From assembly GCA_036518635.1 (NCBI GenBank), contig DATDMT010000163.1:1-32029 (forward strand): a stretch of 32,029 nt of DNA, written 5' to 3'. The DNA is from AWTP1-18 sp036518635 (GTDB lineage: Bacteria; Pseudomonadota; Gammaproteobacteria; Burkholderiales; Rhodocyclaceae). Positions 1 through 8,477 of the stretch are shown piece by piece (the first letter of the stretch is position 1; each line of letters opens with the position of its first letter). The notes under the pieces were generated by a model. That model saw nothing but the letters and a program-made list of their open reading frames with translations, had not been told where the DNA came from and did not search any database. The translations under genes and the position numbers were made by a program.

Positions 1-641
1 TGGACGACCTGATCGAAGAGGGCAATCTGGGCCTGATCCACGCCCAGGAAAAGTTCGATCCGGATCGCGGCTTCCGCTTCTCCACCTATGCCACCTGGTG
101 GATCCGGCAGAACATCGAACGGGCGATCATGAACCAGTCGCGCACCATCCGCCTGCCGGTGCATGTGATCAAGGAACTCAACCTGGTGTTGCGCACCCTG
201 CGCCAGTTGGGCAACGACGACGATCACAGCCACAGCGCCGACAAGGTGGCGATGTTGCTCGACAAGCCGGTGGAGGAAATCCGCCAGATCCTCACCTACA
301 CCGAGCGCACCGCCTCGTTGGATGCGCCGCTGGATATCGATCCGGACTTGTCGATCGGCGACTCGATTGCTGATGAAAGTGGTTCCGAGCCGGATTCGCA
401 ACTGGTCCAGCGCGAGATCGAAAACCGCATGGCCAACTGGATCACCGAACTGAACGAACGCCAGCGCCAGGTGATCGAGCGCCGTTACGGCCTCAACGGT
501 CAGGAAGTGGAAACTCTGGAAACCATCGCCGCCGATATGGGCGTGACTCGCGAACGGGTACGCCAGATCCAGATGGAAGCCCTGCGCTCCCTGCGTCGCC
601 GCCTGTCGCGCGACGGTGTGCAGCGCGACGCGCTGCTCTGA
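1..641 (+). CDS. rpoS: RNA polymerase sigma factor RpoS (3' part)
   Basis: Stationary-phase/general stress sigma factor that directs core RNA polymerase to stress promoters. The gene enters from the left edge; the reading frame begins at base 3 and 212 residues are visible before TGA at 639-641. The first residues are the end of sigma region 2, with the hallmark RFSTYATWWIRQ segment and IERAIMNQSRTIRLP, which is typical of RpoS/RpoD-group factors. Region 3 follows, then region 4 with a helix-turn-helix (IAADMGVTRERVRQIQ) that reads the -35 element. The RTIRLPVHVIKELN stretch and the short C-terminus after LRRRL fit RpoS better than the longer RpoD. It ends directly against the convergent mltB stop with no spacer, so no terminator lies between them. 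Promoter and N-terminus are outside the window. Confidence 0.93.
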   Translation, partial: DDLIEEGNLGLIHAQEKFDPDRGFRFSTYATWWIRQNIERAIMNQSRTIRLPVHVIKELNLVLRTLRQLGNDDDHSHSADKVAMLLDKPVEEIRQILTYTERTASLDAPLDIDPDLSIGDSIADESGSEPDSQLVQREIENRMANWITELNERQRQVIERRYGLNGQEVETLETIAADMGVTRERVRQIQMEALRSLRRRLSRDGVQRDALL

Positions 642-1613
642 TTATTCCTTGAGCGCCGCCGCCAGGTCGGCCACCGCCGTGGCGTAGAAGCTGCTGCGGT
701 TGTAGCGGGTAATCACGTAGAAGTTGTCATAGCCCAGCCGGTATTCGGTGGGCGCATCCGGCGTCACCAAGTCGATCAAGGCCGCCGCTTGTGCCGGCGC
801 GTCGTCGGCGACTTGCACGCCCCATTCGCGCAGGGACTGGGCTGGGCGCTTGGGCTGAATCCCCTCGGTCAGCAAGGCGGCGATCCGCTCGCCCGCCACC
901 GTGGTCGGCAATACGATCGGCCCCATGCGGGTCCAGCCGTGGGCGGCGAGAAAGCTGGCGACGCTGCCGATGGCGTCTTCGGCGCTGCTGGTCAGGTGGA
1001 TCGCGCCATCGCCGTCGAAGTCGACAGCCCAGCTGCGCACGCTGCTAGGCAGGAATTGCGGCAGGCCGAGGGCGCCGGCATAGGAGCCGCGATAGCTCTG
1101 CGGGCTGCGCTTCTCGTCGCGTGCCAGCAGCAGCAGGGCTTCCAGTTCGCGGCGGAACAGCTCGGCGCGGGGCGGGTAATCGAAGGCCAGGGTGGTCAGG
1201 GCCGAGAAGGTCTCGAAGCTGCCGGTATTGCGGCCGTAGATGGTCTCGACGCCGATGATCGCGGCGACGATTTCCGGCGGTACGCCAAACTGGGCCTCGG
1301 CTCGCGCCAGGGCATCACGATGCTCTTCCATGAAGCGTTTGCCGGCGGCGATGCGGCGCGGCTCGACGAAGCGGCTGCGGTAGGTTTGCCAGGAACGGAT
1401 GGCCGGATTCTTCGGTGGCTGAATGGCCTTGATTACCGCCGTGATATGGCGGGCGTGATGGAACTGAATCAGCAACTCACGGGTGTCGAAGCTGTGCTTC
1501 TTCGCCATCTCGGCGGCGAAGTCACGGACGTCGGCACGGGTGGCGAAATCCACGTCCTTGGCCTGGACTGTCAGGGTTGCCAGGCAGGCCAGCAGTAGCA
1601 GAGGGTGTTTCAT
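642..1613 (-). CDS. mltB: Lytic murein transglycosylase B
   Basis: Periplasmic lytic transglycosylase that cleaves the MurNAc-GlcNAc bond of peptidoglycan with formation of 1,6-anhydroMurNAc. The 323-residue protein starts with a Sec signal peptide and probable cleavage after VQA at residue 18. A Cys at position 10 is too early to be a convincing lipobox, so a soluble (SltB-like) rather than lipid-anchored form is likely. The catalytic Glu is E123 in AIIGVETIYGRNTG, and the SYAGALGLPQFLPSS motif of the family is present. Last gene of the moxR-DUF58-tgpA-mltB operon; its ATG overlaps the tgpA stop by 4 bp (ATGA), which suggests translational coupling. No peptidoglycan-binding repeat follows the catalytic domain. 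The coupling of a murein hydrolase to a transglutaminase/MoxR set suggests an envelope role for the operon; that role is inferred. Confidence 0.9.
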   Translation of the reverse strand: MKHPLLLLACLATLTVQAKDVDFATRADVRDFAAEMAKKHSFDTRELLIQFHHARHITAVIKAIQPPKNPAIRSWQTYRSRFVEPRRIAAGKRFMEEHRDALARAEAQFGVPPEIVAAIIGVETIYGRNTGSFETFSALTTLAFDYPPRAELFRRELEALLLLARDEKRSPQSYRGSYAGALGLPQFLPSSVRSWAVDFDGDGAIHLTSSAEDAIGSVASFLAAHGWTRMGPIVLPTTVAGERIAALLTEGIQPKRPAQSLREWGVQVADDAPAQAAALIDLVTPDAPTEYRLGYDNFYVITRYNRSSFYATAVADLAAALKE

Positions 1614-3562
1614 CGGGCAAAAGCGGCGATACGACGCGTCAGTTCATCAAGCGGTTGATCGTCGATAACTCTACCGTAGCGCATCGCCGCGTAAAGATCG
1701 CAAATGGCGGCAATTTCCTCGCTTTGCCGGGGCAGTGCTTGAGCCGCCCGTGCGGCCAGATCGCGCGGGCCTTCCCACGGATGGAGTACGAAGCCAGCCC
1801 TCACCAGCTTGCTCTCGAAGCGCCGCCACTGGCGCAATAACGGATCGATGCGCTGGCGCTGGTTCAGCGTCCAGGCCGCCAGGGCCAGCATCAGGGTGCC
1901 GCCGAGGCCGGCCATCAATGCACCGAGGGTGCGCCAGTCGGGCGACTCAAGTCCCAGGCGCTGCAGCAAGGCCATCTGGCGCTGGTTGTCGTAGCCCAAG
2001 ACCCACTGGTTCCAAGCGTTGGAGACGGCTTCCCAGCGGTAGCGGGCGCTGCGCAGCCAATCCAGCTCCGGTCGCGCCAGGAGGGCGATCGGGTCGCCGC
2101 GCGGCACGGCGGCGGCGAGATTGTTTTCCACCCGTGCCGGGGCGATGGCGGCGGTGGGGTCCACCCGTCGCCAGCCTTCGCCCGCCAGCCAGATTTCGGC
2201 CCAGGCGTGGGCGTCGGACTGGCGCACGGTCAGGTAGCCGTCCACCGGATTCAGCTCGCCGCCCTGGTAGCCGGTCACCACCCGCGCTGGCACGCCGGCG
2301 GCGCGCATGACGAAGACGAAAGCGGCGGCATAGTGCTCGCAGAAGCCGCGGCGAGTGTCGAAGAGGAACTCGTCCACCGTGTCGACGCCGAGCAGCGGTG
2401 GCGTCAGGGTGTAGACGAAATTCTGCTCGCGGATGCGGCCGAGGAAGGCGTTGGCCAGCGCCAGATCATTGGGGGAGCGGGCACGCAGCGCCTGGGCCAG
2501 CTCACGGCTGCGGGGATTGCCGGTGCTTGGCAGTTGCAGCGCTTCGCGTTTGGCGTAGGCCGGCTCCTCCAGGCCGATGCGGGCGCTGGGGACCGAACGC
2601 AGCGTGTAGCGCTGACGGCTGCGCACCACCTTTTGCGCCACCACCTGCCAGGTGCTGGTGAGTAACGCGTCGGCGGGCCAGCGCTGCGGATAGTCGAGGG
2701 CCAGCAGCCAGGGCTGGTTGTGCGGCTCCAGGGTGATCTCGTATTGCACGGCATCGCCCTTGTCGGCGACGCCGTCCGCGGCGTTCTTCCGCGGCGGCCC
2801 CATGCGCCAGGTGCGGCCGTCGAAATTGTTCAGCACCGGACCGCGCCAGTACAACTCGCCCTTGTTCGGCAGCTTGCCGTCGAAACGGGCGCGGAAGGCG
2901 ATGGCTTCCGACAGGCTCAGATTGGAGATCGAGCCCGGACTCATATTGTCCGAGAGCCCCGACAGGCCTCTGCCGGCATCCGCCGGCAAGCCCCAGAGCG
3001 GGCCGGAGACGCGGGGAAACAGCAGGAACAGCAGCAGCATGAAGGGCAGTGCCTGCAGCAGCAGGCTGCCGCCCAGGCGCAGCGCGGCGCGGGGGGCAAC
3101 GTCTTCCCGCTGCAGGGCGATCAGGGTGCTGGTGGCAAGCGTCACCGAGACCAACATCAGTGCCGCGGTGGCGATGCTCTGGGTGTAGAAGAACTGCGAC
3201 AGGATCAGGAAGAAGCACAGCAGCACCACCCCGGTGGCGTCGCGTAGGGTGCGCGTCTCGAACAGCTTGAGGGCGAGGAACAGGGCCAGCATGGCGACCC
3301 CCGGGTCCTTGCCGAACAGATTGCGGAAATGCAGGCCAATGCCGGCGATACCCGCCACCGCCAGCAGATTCAGCAGCCAGCCGGGGGGCAGCGGGATGCG
3401 CCGCCACAGCAGCCAGCCGCGCCAGACGATGCCGGTCAGGCACAGGGCGTTGAGCCAGCCCGGCAGCCAGGGCGCCAGCGGCAGGAAGGCGCCGAGGGCG
3501 GTGGCCGCCAGCCAGACGGTCTGGCGTTGGGTGACCGGCGGCGCGGCCTCAGGCTTCGCCAT
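1610..3562 (-). CDS. TgpA-like membrane transglutaminase (DUF3488/transglutaminase core/DUF4129)
   Basis: A 650-residue membrane protein. Residues about 15-185 form several hydrophobic spans (DUF3488-type N-terminus). A periplasmic region about 190-540 contains the transglutaminase-like core, and one more span lies at about 545-565 before a cytoplasmic DUF4129-like tail. The papain-like triad is visible: C408 in RRGFCEHYAAAF, H452 in SDAHAWAEIW and D468 in RRVDPTAA. This matches Pseudomonas TgpA, an essential periplasmic transglutaminase of unknown substrate. The start ATG lies 14 bp inside the DUF58 gene, and the stop overlaps mltB, so all four genes are probably on one message. A cysteine-peptidase-type activity on envelope proteins is also possible. 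The family call is secure; the substrate is unknown. Confidence 0.88.
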   Translation of the reverse strand: MAKPEAAPPVTQRQTVWLAATALGAFLPLAPWLPGWLNALCLTGIVWRGWLLWRRIPLPPGWLLNLLAVAGIAGIGLHFRNLFGKDPGVAMLALFLALKLFETRTLRDATGVVLLCFFLILSQFFYTQSIATAALMLVSVTLATSTLIALQREDVAPRAALRLGGSLLLQALPFMLLLFLLFPRVSGPLWGLPADAGRGLSGLSDNMSPGSISNLSLSEAIAFRARFDGKLPNKGELYWRGPVLNNFDGRTWRMGPPRKNAADGVADKGDAVQYEITLEPHNQPWLLALDYPQRWPADALLTSTWQVVAQKVVRSRQRYTLRSVPSARIGLEEPAYAKREALQLPSTGNPRSRELAQALRARSPNDLALANAFLGRIREQNFVYTLTPPLLGVDTVDEFLFDTRRGFCEHYAAAFVFVMRAAGVPARVVTGYQGGELNPVDGYLTVRQSDAHAWAEIWLAGEGWRRVDPTAAIAPARVENNLAAAVPRGDPIALLARPELDWLRSARYRWEAVSNAWNQWVLGYDNQRQMALLQRLGLESPDWRTLGALMAGLGGTLMLALAAWTLNQRQRIDPLLRQWRRFESKLVRAGFVLHPWEGPRDLAARAAQALPRQSEEIAAICDLYAAMRYGRVIDDQPLDELTRRIAAFAR

Positions 3563-4517
3563 GACGTGCCAGCGCCTCCAGGCACAGATGCAGATGGGCT
3601 TCGCCGTCGCCCGGCGGCAATTCCTTGCCCGGCAGGCGCAGGCCGAAATGCAAGCCTGCGGTGTGAGCGTCTAGCGCCCAGCGCGTCAGTATGGATAGCC
3701 GGGCTTCGATGTCCAGCGCCGCCGGCAGGGCCTGCCAGTCGAGCCAGAGGGTCTCGCCGCTCTCGCCGGCGAACTGCTTGGTGTTCAACGCACCGTCGGG
3801 CAGACGCGCCGCGCTTTTCCAATCGACATGGGCCAGCGGGTCGCCGGGGCGATGGGGGCGCAAGCCGGCGAAATCGTCATCGCCGCCGGGGCGTTGCTGG
3901 CGGCCCTGCTGCTGGCCGCTACCCTCGGGCAGGGGCGGCGCCTCGCTGGCCGGTGATGGATACACCAGGCAGCGCATGGCCGGTGCCGCATAGGCCCAGG
4001 CGCGCACCAGGCCGAGGGGGTAGACGGTTTCCAGGGTGACACGGGGCAGCGCCAGCCAGCCGCGCTTGCGGCTCTTGATAAGCACCGGCGCTTCGATGCC
4101 GTCGTCGCCGGGAATCTCGTCCACCACGCTGACGCCCTCGCCGCCATCGAGGCGGATGCGGTAGCGGCGGTGGTGGCGGGTGTTGTGCAGCATCAGGCCG
4201 AAGCGCGCGTCCTGGCCGGCGAACACCGCTTCGCAGCGGCTGGGCAGGATGCTCAGGTGGGCAAGATTGCGGAAGCTGCCGAGGATGGCGGCGACACCCA
4301 GGCCGCAGAGCAGGAACACCAGCACATGGCCCAGGCTCAGGGTGTAGTTGATGGCACCCACCAGCATCACGATCAGGGTCAGTGCATAGGCTAGGCCGGC
4401 TTTGGTCGGCAGCACATAGACGCGCCGTTGCGTCAGCAGGATCGGCACCGGCTCCGGCGCCCGGCCGCGCACTCCCCAGCGGCGGAAGGCTTCGACCAGT
4501 CGGGCGATGGGGCTCAT
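3549..4517 (-). CDS. DUF58 family protein, MoxR-associated
   Basis: A 322-residue protein with two N-terminal membrane spans (about residues 40-60 and 63-82), then a soluble portion with the DUF58 signature near the middle (FAGLRPHRPGDPLAHVDWK). DUF58 proteins are the usual partner of MoxR AAA ATPases and often have a von Willebrand-like fold; here they are thought to help assemble or activate envelope or metal-dependent complexes. The ATG at 4517 begins 2 bp after the moxR stop, with no separate Shine-Dalgarno visible, so translation is probably coupled. A longer open frame runs upstream through moxR in another frame but is not conserved-looking and was discarded. The 3' end overlaps tgpA by 14 bp. 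The molecular function is not known from sequence. Confidence 0.85.
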   Translation of the reverse strand: MSPIARLVEAFRRWGVRGRAPEPVPILLTQRRVYVLPTKAGLAYALTLIVMLVGAINYTLSLGHVLVFLLCGLGVAAILGSFRNLAHLSILPSRCEAVFAGQDARFGLMLHNTRHHRRYRIRLDGGEGVSVVDEIPGDDGIEAPVLIKSRKRGWLALPRVTLETVYPLGLVRAWAYAAPAMRCLVYPSPASEAPPLPEGSGQQQGRQQRPGGDDDFAGLRPHRPGDPLAHVDWKSAARLPDGALNTKQFAGESGETLWLDWQALPAALDIEARLSILTRWALDAHTAGLHFGLRLPGKELPPGDGEAHLHLCLEALARHGEA

Positions 4518-4519
4518 GA

Positions 4520-5446
4520 TTAGGGCAGTGGAACTGCCTCGATCAGGCGCCGCGCGCCGTCGCCGATGGCGCTGCCGGCCGCGACGTGCAGGCGATGGCC
4601 GGCCACCGCCGGCAGCACCTGCTGGATGTCTTCCGGCAGCACATGGTCGCGGCCTTCGAGCAGGGCCCAGGCCCGTGCCGAGGCGAGCAGGCCGAGGGCC
4701 GCCCGCGGCGACAGGCCGCTGCTGAAGTCCGGCGATTGGCGCGAGTGTTCGGCCAGGGCTTGGACGTAGTCGATCAGCGCCGGCGAGGCATGGATACGGC
4801 TCACTGTGGCCTGCAGCTCCATCAGGGCAGCCGGCGTCAGCGCCGGCTGCAGCGCTGCCAACAGTTCGCGGCGATCTGCGCCGGCCAGCAGCTCGCGCTC
4901 CGCTTCCCGATTGGGATAGCCCAGCGAGATACGCATCAGGAATCGGTCGAGTTGTGATTCGGGCAGTGGAAAGGTGCCGATCTGATGGCTGGGGTTCTGC
5001 GTGGCGATGACGAAGAAAGGCTCGGGCAGCGGCCGGGCGACGCCTTCGGCGGTGACCTGGCGTTCTTCCATGGCCTCCAGCAGGGCGCTCTGGGCCTTCG
5101 GCGTGGCGCGGTTGATCTCGTCGGCCAGCACCAGTTGGGCGAATACCGGTCCGGGGTGGAAACGGAAACTGCCGCTGTCCCGGTCGAAGATCGAGACGCC
5201 GAGAATGTCCGCCGGCAGCAGGTCGCTGGTGAATTGGATGCGCTGATGATCGAGGCCCAGCAGCCGCGCCAGGACATGGCTCAGGGTGGTCTTGCCGACG
5301 CCGGGTATGTCCTCGATCAGCAGATGGCCGCGGGCCAGCAGGCAGGTCAGCGCCAGCCGCAACTGGTGCTCCTTGCCGAGGATGATGCGGCCTGCGGCAG
5401 ACAACATCGCAGCAGGATTGCTGGGGGCGAGCATGGCAATAGGCAT
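4520..5446 (-). CDS. MoxR-family AAA+ ATPase
   Basis: Cytosolic AAA+ ATPase of the MoxR group (AAA_3 plus lid), about 308 residues. Walker A is EDIPGVGKTTL, Walker B is LVLADEINRA, sensor 1 is IATQNP, and the arginine-finger region LDRFLMR follows. MoxR proteins act as chaperones for complex assembly and cofactor insertion, usually with DUF58 or VWA partners, as here. First gene of the operon with DUF58, tgpA-like and mltB. The start is uncertain: ATG at 5446, ATG at 5434, or TTG at 5464 are all in frame, and none has a strong ribosome binding site. A TACAAT at 5478-5483 on this strand would place transcription start near 5471, giving a leader of about 25 nt for ATG 5446. No VWA-domain genes accompany the set in this window. 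Confidence 0.87.
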   Translation of the reverse strand: MPIAMLAPSNPAAMLSAAGRIILGKEHQLRLALTCLLARGHLLIEDIPGVGKTTLSHVLARLLGLDHQRIQFTSDLLPADILGVSIFDRDSGSFRFHPGPVFAQLVLADEINRATPKAQSALLEAMEERQVTAEGVARPLPEPFFVIATQNPSHQIGTFPLPESQLDRFLMRISLGYPNREAERELLAGADRRELLAALQPALTPAALMELQATVSRIHASPALIDYVQALAEHSRQSPDFSSGLSPRAALGLLASARAWALLEGRDHVLPEDIQQVLPAVAGHRLHVAAGSAIGDGARRLIEAVPLP

Positions 5447-5496
5447 ATCGGCGATAATGGACAAATCCGTTCCGACGATTGTATGGCATCGCCTTT
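5447..5496. promoter_or_regulatory. Divergent promoter region, moxR operon / deacetylase
   Basis: Only about 50 bp separate the two divergent starts. On the minus strand TACAAT (5478-5483) is a plausible -10 for moxR, although no good -35 is seen at 16-18 bp. On the plus strand GATAAT (5453-5458) could serve the deacetylase gene, again with a weak -35. Assigned by position and hexamer resemblance only. Confidence 0.35.
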
Positions 5497-6420
5497 ATGA
5501 CCACTGCTTTCATCACCCATCGTGACTGCTGGTTGCACGATATGGGCGCGCATCATCCCGAATGCCCGGAACGCCTGGGTGCCATCAACGACCGCCTGAT
5601 CGCCTCGGGCCTGGATATCTACCTGCAGTTCCACGACGCGCCGCTGGTCACCATGGAGCAGTTGACGCGGGTACATCCGCAGCCCTATGTGGACAGCTTG
5701 GTTGCGGCGTCGCCGAGCAGCGGCATCCATCACGTGGACCCGGATACGGCGATGAGCCCCGGTACTCTGAAAGCCGCCATGCGCGCCGCCGGCGCCGGGG
5801 TGCTGGGCGTCGATCTGGTAATGAGGGGCGAGGCCCTGAGCGCCTTCTGCGCGGTGCGCCCGCCCGGCCACCATGCCGAGAGCGGCAAGGCCATGGGCTT
5901 TTGCTTCTTCAACAACATCTCCGTCGCCGCGCTGCATGCGGTCGAAGCCTGGGGCCTGCAGCGCGTGGCGATCATCGACTTCGACGTCCATCACGGCAAC
6001 GGCACCGAGCAAATCCTCGCCGGCCACGACCGCGTGGTGATGTTCGGCAGCTTTCAGCATCCCTTCTATCCCTACTGCGGCACCGAGAACGTGGCGGCCA
6101 ATATGTTCAACGTGCCGCTGCCGGCCGGGACCCGCGGCGAAGCCTTCCGCGAGATGGTGGCGGCGCGCTGGATTCCGCAGTTGCTGGAATACCAGCCGGA
6201 ACTGCTGCTGATCTCCGCCGGTTTCGACGCCCACTATGAGGACGACATGGCCTCGCTGGGCTTGGTCGAATCGGACTACGCCTGGGCCACCGAGCAGTTA
6301 CGGATGGTTGCGGAACGTTGCGCCAAGGGCCGGGTCGTATCCATGCTCGAAGGCGGCTACTCGCTGTCGGCACTGGGACGTAGCGTCACCGCGCACGTCC
6401 GGGCCCTGGCCGATCTGTAG
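5497..6420 (+). CDS. Histone-deacetylase-family (class II-like) amidohydrolase
   Basis: A 307-residue zinc-dependent deacetylase/acetylpolyamine amidohydrolase-like enzyme that removes acetyl groups from amines or acetyl-lysine. All hallmark motifs are present in order: PPGHHAE with the charge-relay pair H125-H126, the zinc ligands D163 and H165 in DFDVHHGNGT, the third ligand D244 in SAGFDAH, and the active-site Tyr Y288 in EGGYSL. It has no signal peptide, so it is cytosolic. I chose ATG at 5497 (MTTAFITH) over an upstream in-frame TTG at 5479 because it matches the usual N-terminus of the family. Bacterial members are often acetylpolyamine or acetoin-utilisation type; the substrate cannot be told from this sequence. 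It precedes bamC but is separated by a possible promoter. Confidence 0.9.
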   Translation: MTTAFITHRDCWLHDMGAHHPECPERLGAINDRLIASGLDIYLQFHDAPLVTMEQLTRVHPQPYVDSLVAASPSSGIHHVDPDTAMSPGTLKAAMRAAGAGVLGVDLVMRGEALSAFCAVRPPGHHAESGKAMGFCFFNNISVAALHAVEAWGLQRVAIIDFDVHHGNGTEQILAGHDRVVMFGSFQHPFYPYCGTENVAANMFNVPLPAGTRGEAFREMVAARWIPQLLEYQPELLLISAGFDAHYEDDMASLGLVESDYAWATEQLRMVAERCAKGRVVSMLEGGYSLSALGRSVTAHVRALADL

Positions 6421-6432
6421 AACGCTTTCGGG

Positions 6433-6438
6433 TAGAAT
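6433..6438 (+). promoter_or_regulatory. Candidate -10 element for bamC
   Basis: TAGAAT at 6433-6438, about 40 bp before the bamC start and just after the deacetylase stop. The same -10 hexamer appears before ffs, rpsF, tRNA-Arg and tRNA-Leu in this window. No good -35 is seen, and a short CGGG...CCCG inverted repeat surrounds it. Confidence 0.35.
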
Positions 6439-6477
6439 CCCGCGACTCTTTTTCCGGCTGCGGCCGGTCCATTTCTC

Positions 6478-7632
6478 ATGGGCGTGCGCATGAAGCTCAA
6501 GGCATTCGTTGTTCCGCTGGTATTGGGTCTGGCTCTGGCGGGTTGCAGCAGTTCGATCCTCGAATCGAAAAAAATCGACTACAAGTCGGCCGGCAAGCTG
6601 CCGCCGCTGGACGTGCCGCCGGACTTGACGGCGCCCGGCCGCGACGATCGCTATAGCGTGCCGGATGTGGCTTCTGCCAAGGGTAGCGCCAGCTACTCCG
6701 CCTATTCCGCCGAACGCGCCGACAAGGCGACCACGGTCGCTACGCGCGAAGTGCTGCCCGTGGTGGGCAAGCTGCGCATCGAGCGCTCCGGCTCGCAGCG
6801 TTGGCTGGTGGTTCCCGCCACGCCGGACAAGATGTGGGATACGGTCAAGGAGTTCTGGCAGGAACTGGGCTTCATCATCAACGTCGAGCGCGCCGAAGCC
6901 GGCGTGATGGAAACCGATTGGGCGGAAAACCGCGCCAAGCTTCCCGACGACCTGATCCGCCGCGCCATCGGCAAGCTGTTCGACGATGTCTATTCCACCG
7001 CCGAGCGCGACAAGTTCCGCACCCGCCTGGAACCCGGCGCCGAGCCCGGCACCACCGAGATTTACATCAGTCACCGCGGTATGTACGAGACCTACATCAC
7101 CGAAGGCAAGGAACAGACCCGCTGGCAGCCGCGGGAAGCCGACCCGAATCTGGAAGCCGAGATGCTGCGTCGCCTGATGGTTCGCCTCGGCGTCGAAGAA
7201 AACCGCGCCTCGGTGATGTTGGCTTCGGCGCCGGTGGCCGAGCGGGCGCGGATGGTCGGCAAGGCCGCCGACGGCGCCGCCGCGCTGGAAGTTCAGGAAC
7301 CCTTCGACCGGGCTTGGCGTCGCGTCGGCCTCGCTCTCGATCGCGTCGGCTTTACCGTCGAGGATCGCGATCGCTCCAAGGGCATGTATTTCGTCCGCTA
7401 CGTCGATCCCGATGCGGATGCCAAGAAGGGCGACGACAAGGGCATCATGTCCAAGCTGATGTTCTGGAAGAGCGGCAAGGACGCGGGTGCCGACAAGGAT
7501 GCGCGCTATCGCATCTACGTCAAGGGCAGCGGCAGCAATTCCACTGTCCAGGTGCTGACCCGTGAAGGCGGCGTCGATGCCTCGGCGACCTCGCATCGCA
7601 TTCTCGACCTGCTGCTGCAGCAACTGAAGTAA
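6478..7632 (+). CDS. bamC: Outer membrane assembly lipoprotein BamC
   Basis: Lipoprotein subunit of the BAM complex, which folds beta-barrel proteins into the outer membrane. The 384-residue product has a signal peptide with lipobox LALAGC (lipid-modified C23) and Ser at +2, consistent with outer-membrane sorting. Next come the unstructured BamD-binding segment with the conserved DYKSAGKLPPLDVPPDLT stretch, and two helix-grip domains (about residues 95-230 and 275-384). ATG 6478 and ATG 6490 are both possible; the second gives a more typical signal peptide beginning MKLKAF. The usual upstream neighbour in this lineage is dapA, which is not here. The MBL-fold gene follows after 7 bp, a pairing common in betaproteobacteria. 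Confidence 0.9.
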   Translation: MGVRMKLKAFVVPLVLGLALAGCSSSILESKKIDYKSAGKLPPLDVPPDLTAPGRDDRYSVPDVASAKGSASYSAYSAERADKATTVATREVLPVVGKLRIERSGSQRWLVVPATPDKMWDTVKEFWQELGFIINVERAEAGVMETDWAENRAKLPDDLIRRAIGKLFDDVYSTAERDKFRTRLEPGAEPGTTEIYISHRGMYETYITEGKEQTRWQPREADPNLEAEMLRRLMVRLGVEENRASVMLASAPVAERARMVGKAADGAAALEVQEPFDRAWRRVGLALDRVGFTVEDRDRSKGMYFVRYVDPDADAKKGDDKGIMSKLMFWKSGKDAGADKDARYRIYVKGSGSNSTVQVLTREGGVDASATSHRILDLLLQQLK

Positions 7633-7639
7633 GCGCCGC

Positions 7640-8401
7640 ATGCGCTTCGCCGCGCTGGGCAGCGGCAGCCGCGGCAACGCCCTCGTCGTCGAGGCGGGGG
7701 CGACGCGGATTCTCCTCGATTGCGGCTTCGGGCCGCGCGAGGTGACGCGGCGCCTCGCGCGGCTGGGTCTGGTGCCGGAGGATATCCAGGCCGTCGCGGT
7801 GACCCATGAACACGGCGATCACGTTGGCGGTGTCGCCGCCTGCGTCAGGCGCTTCGGCTGGGCGGTGTATGCCACCCACGGCACCGCCAGCGCGTCCCTG
7901 GTCGATGAAAAAAACGTGCGGGTACACGCGATTCAGGGCGATTGCCGATTTGCCGTCGGCGACCTCGAATTACATCCCTTTCCAGTACCGCACGATGCGC
8001 GGGAGCCGGTGCAGTACGTGTTTTCTGTCGGCGATCTGCGCCTCGGCGTGCTCACCGATGTCGGTGTCGCCACGCCGCACATGATTGCCTGCCTGAAAGG
8101 CTGCGATGCGCTGGTCTTGGAGTGCAATCACGATGCCGCGATGTTAGCCGGCGGAGCCTATCCGCAACGCCTCAAACAGCGGATCGCCGGCCGCTACGGG
8201 CATTTGGAAAATCGCGCTGCCGCCGAGTTGCTGACTGAGTTGGAGCCATTGCGGCTCAAGCATCTGGTGGCGGCCCATCTCAGTGAAGAAAACAACCGCC
8301 CCGAGCTGGCCCGTGCGGCCCTGGCCGAAGCGATCGGCTGTACCGCTGATTGGATCGGTGTTGCAGACCAGGAAACCGGATTCGACTGGCGTTTCCTGTA
8401 G
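7640..8401 (+). CDS. Metallo-beta-lactamase-fold hydrolase (YycJ/WalJ-like)
   Basis: A 253-residue cytosolic MBL-fold protein. The metal-binding motif THEHGDH (H56, H58, D60, H61) is intact. Later ligands are visible as the His in FPVPHDA, the Asp in LTDVG, and the C-terminal HLSEENN that is diagnostic of the YycJ/WalJ subgroup. That subgroup is related to exonuclease-like or phosphodiesterase MBL enzymes and has been linked to DNA damage tolerance and cell-wall homeostasis in Gram-positives; the substrate here is unknown. It follows bamC by 7 bp and is probably cotranscribed with it. A strong terminator lies 30 bp downstream. Confidence 0.86.
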   Translation: MRFAALGSGSRGNALVVEAGATRILLDCGFGPREVTRRLARLGLVPEDIQAVAVTHEHGDHVGGVAACVRRFGWAVYATHGTASASLVDEKNVRVHAIQGDCRFAVGDLELHPFPVPHDAREPVQYVFSVGDLRLGVLTDVGVATPHMIACLKGCDALVLECNHDAAMLAGGAYPQRLKQRIAGRYGHLENRAAAELLTELEPLRLKHLVAAHLSEENNRPELARAALAEAIGCTADWIGVADQETGFDWRFL

Positions 8402-8426
8402 CGCTTCACTCGACGGCTAGACAAAG

Positions 8427-8458
8427 AAAAAGGCCCAACCTCGCGGTTGGGCCTTTTT
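8427..8458. terminator. Bidirectional intrinsic terminator
   Basis: A perfect 9-bp stem GGCCCAACC/GGTTGGGCC (8432-8440 with 8445-8453) around a TCGC loop, flanked by five A on the left and five T on the right. It can end transcription of the bamC operon on the plus strand and of the lipoprotein gene on the minus strand. Confidence 0.9.
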
Positions 8459-8477
8459 GCGCTACGCAGCTACCGAA

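Noticed and set aside
4518..5516. In-frame upstream extension of the DUF58 gene through moxR
   Set aside because: The extension is Arg/Pro/Gly-rich shadow sequence in a different frame of the conserved moxR gene. The DUF58 protein proper starts at ATG 4517.
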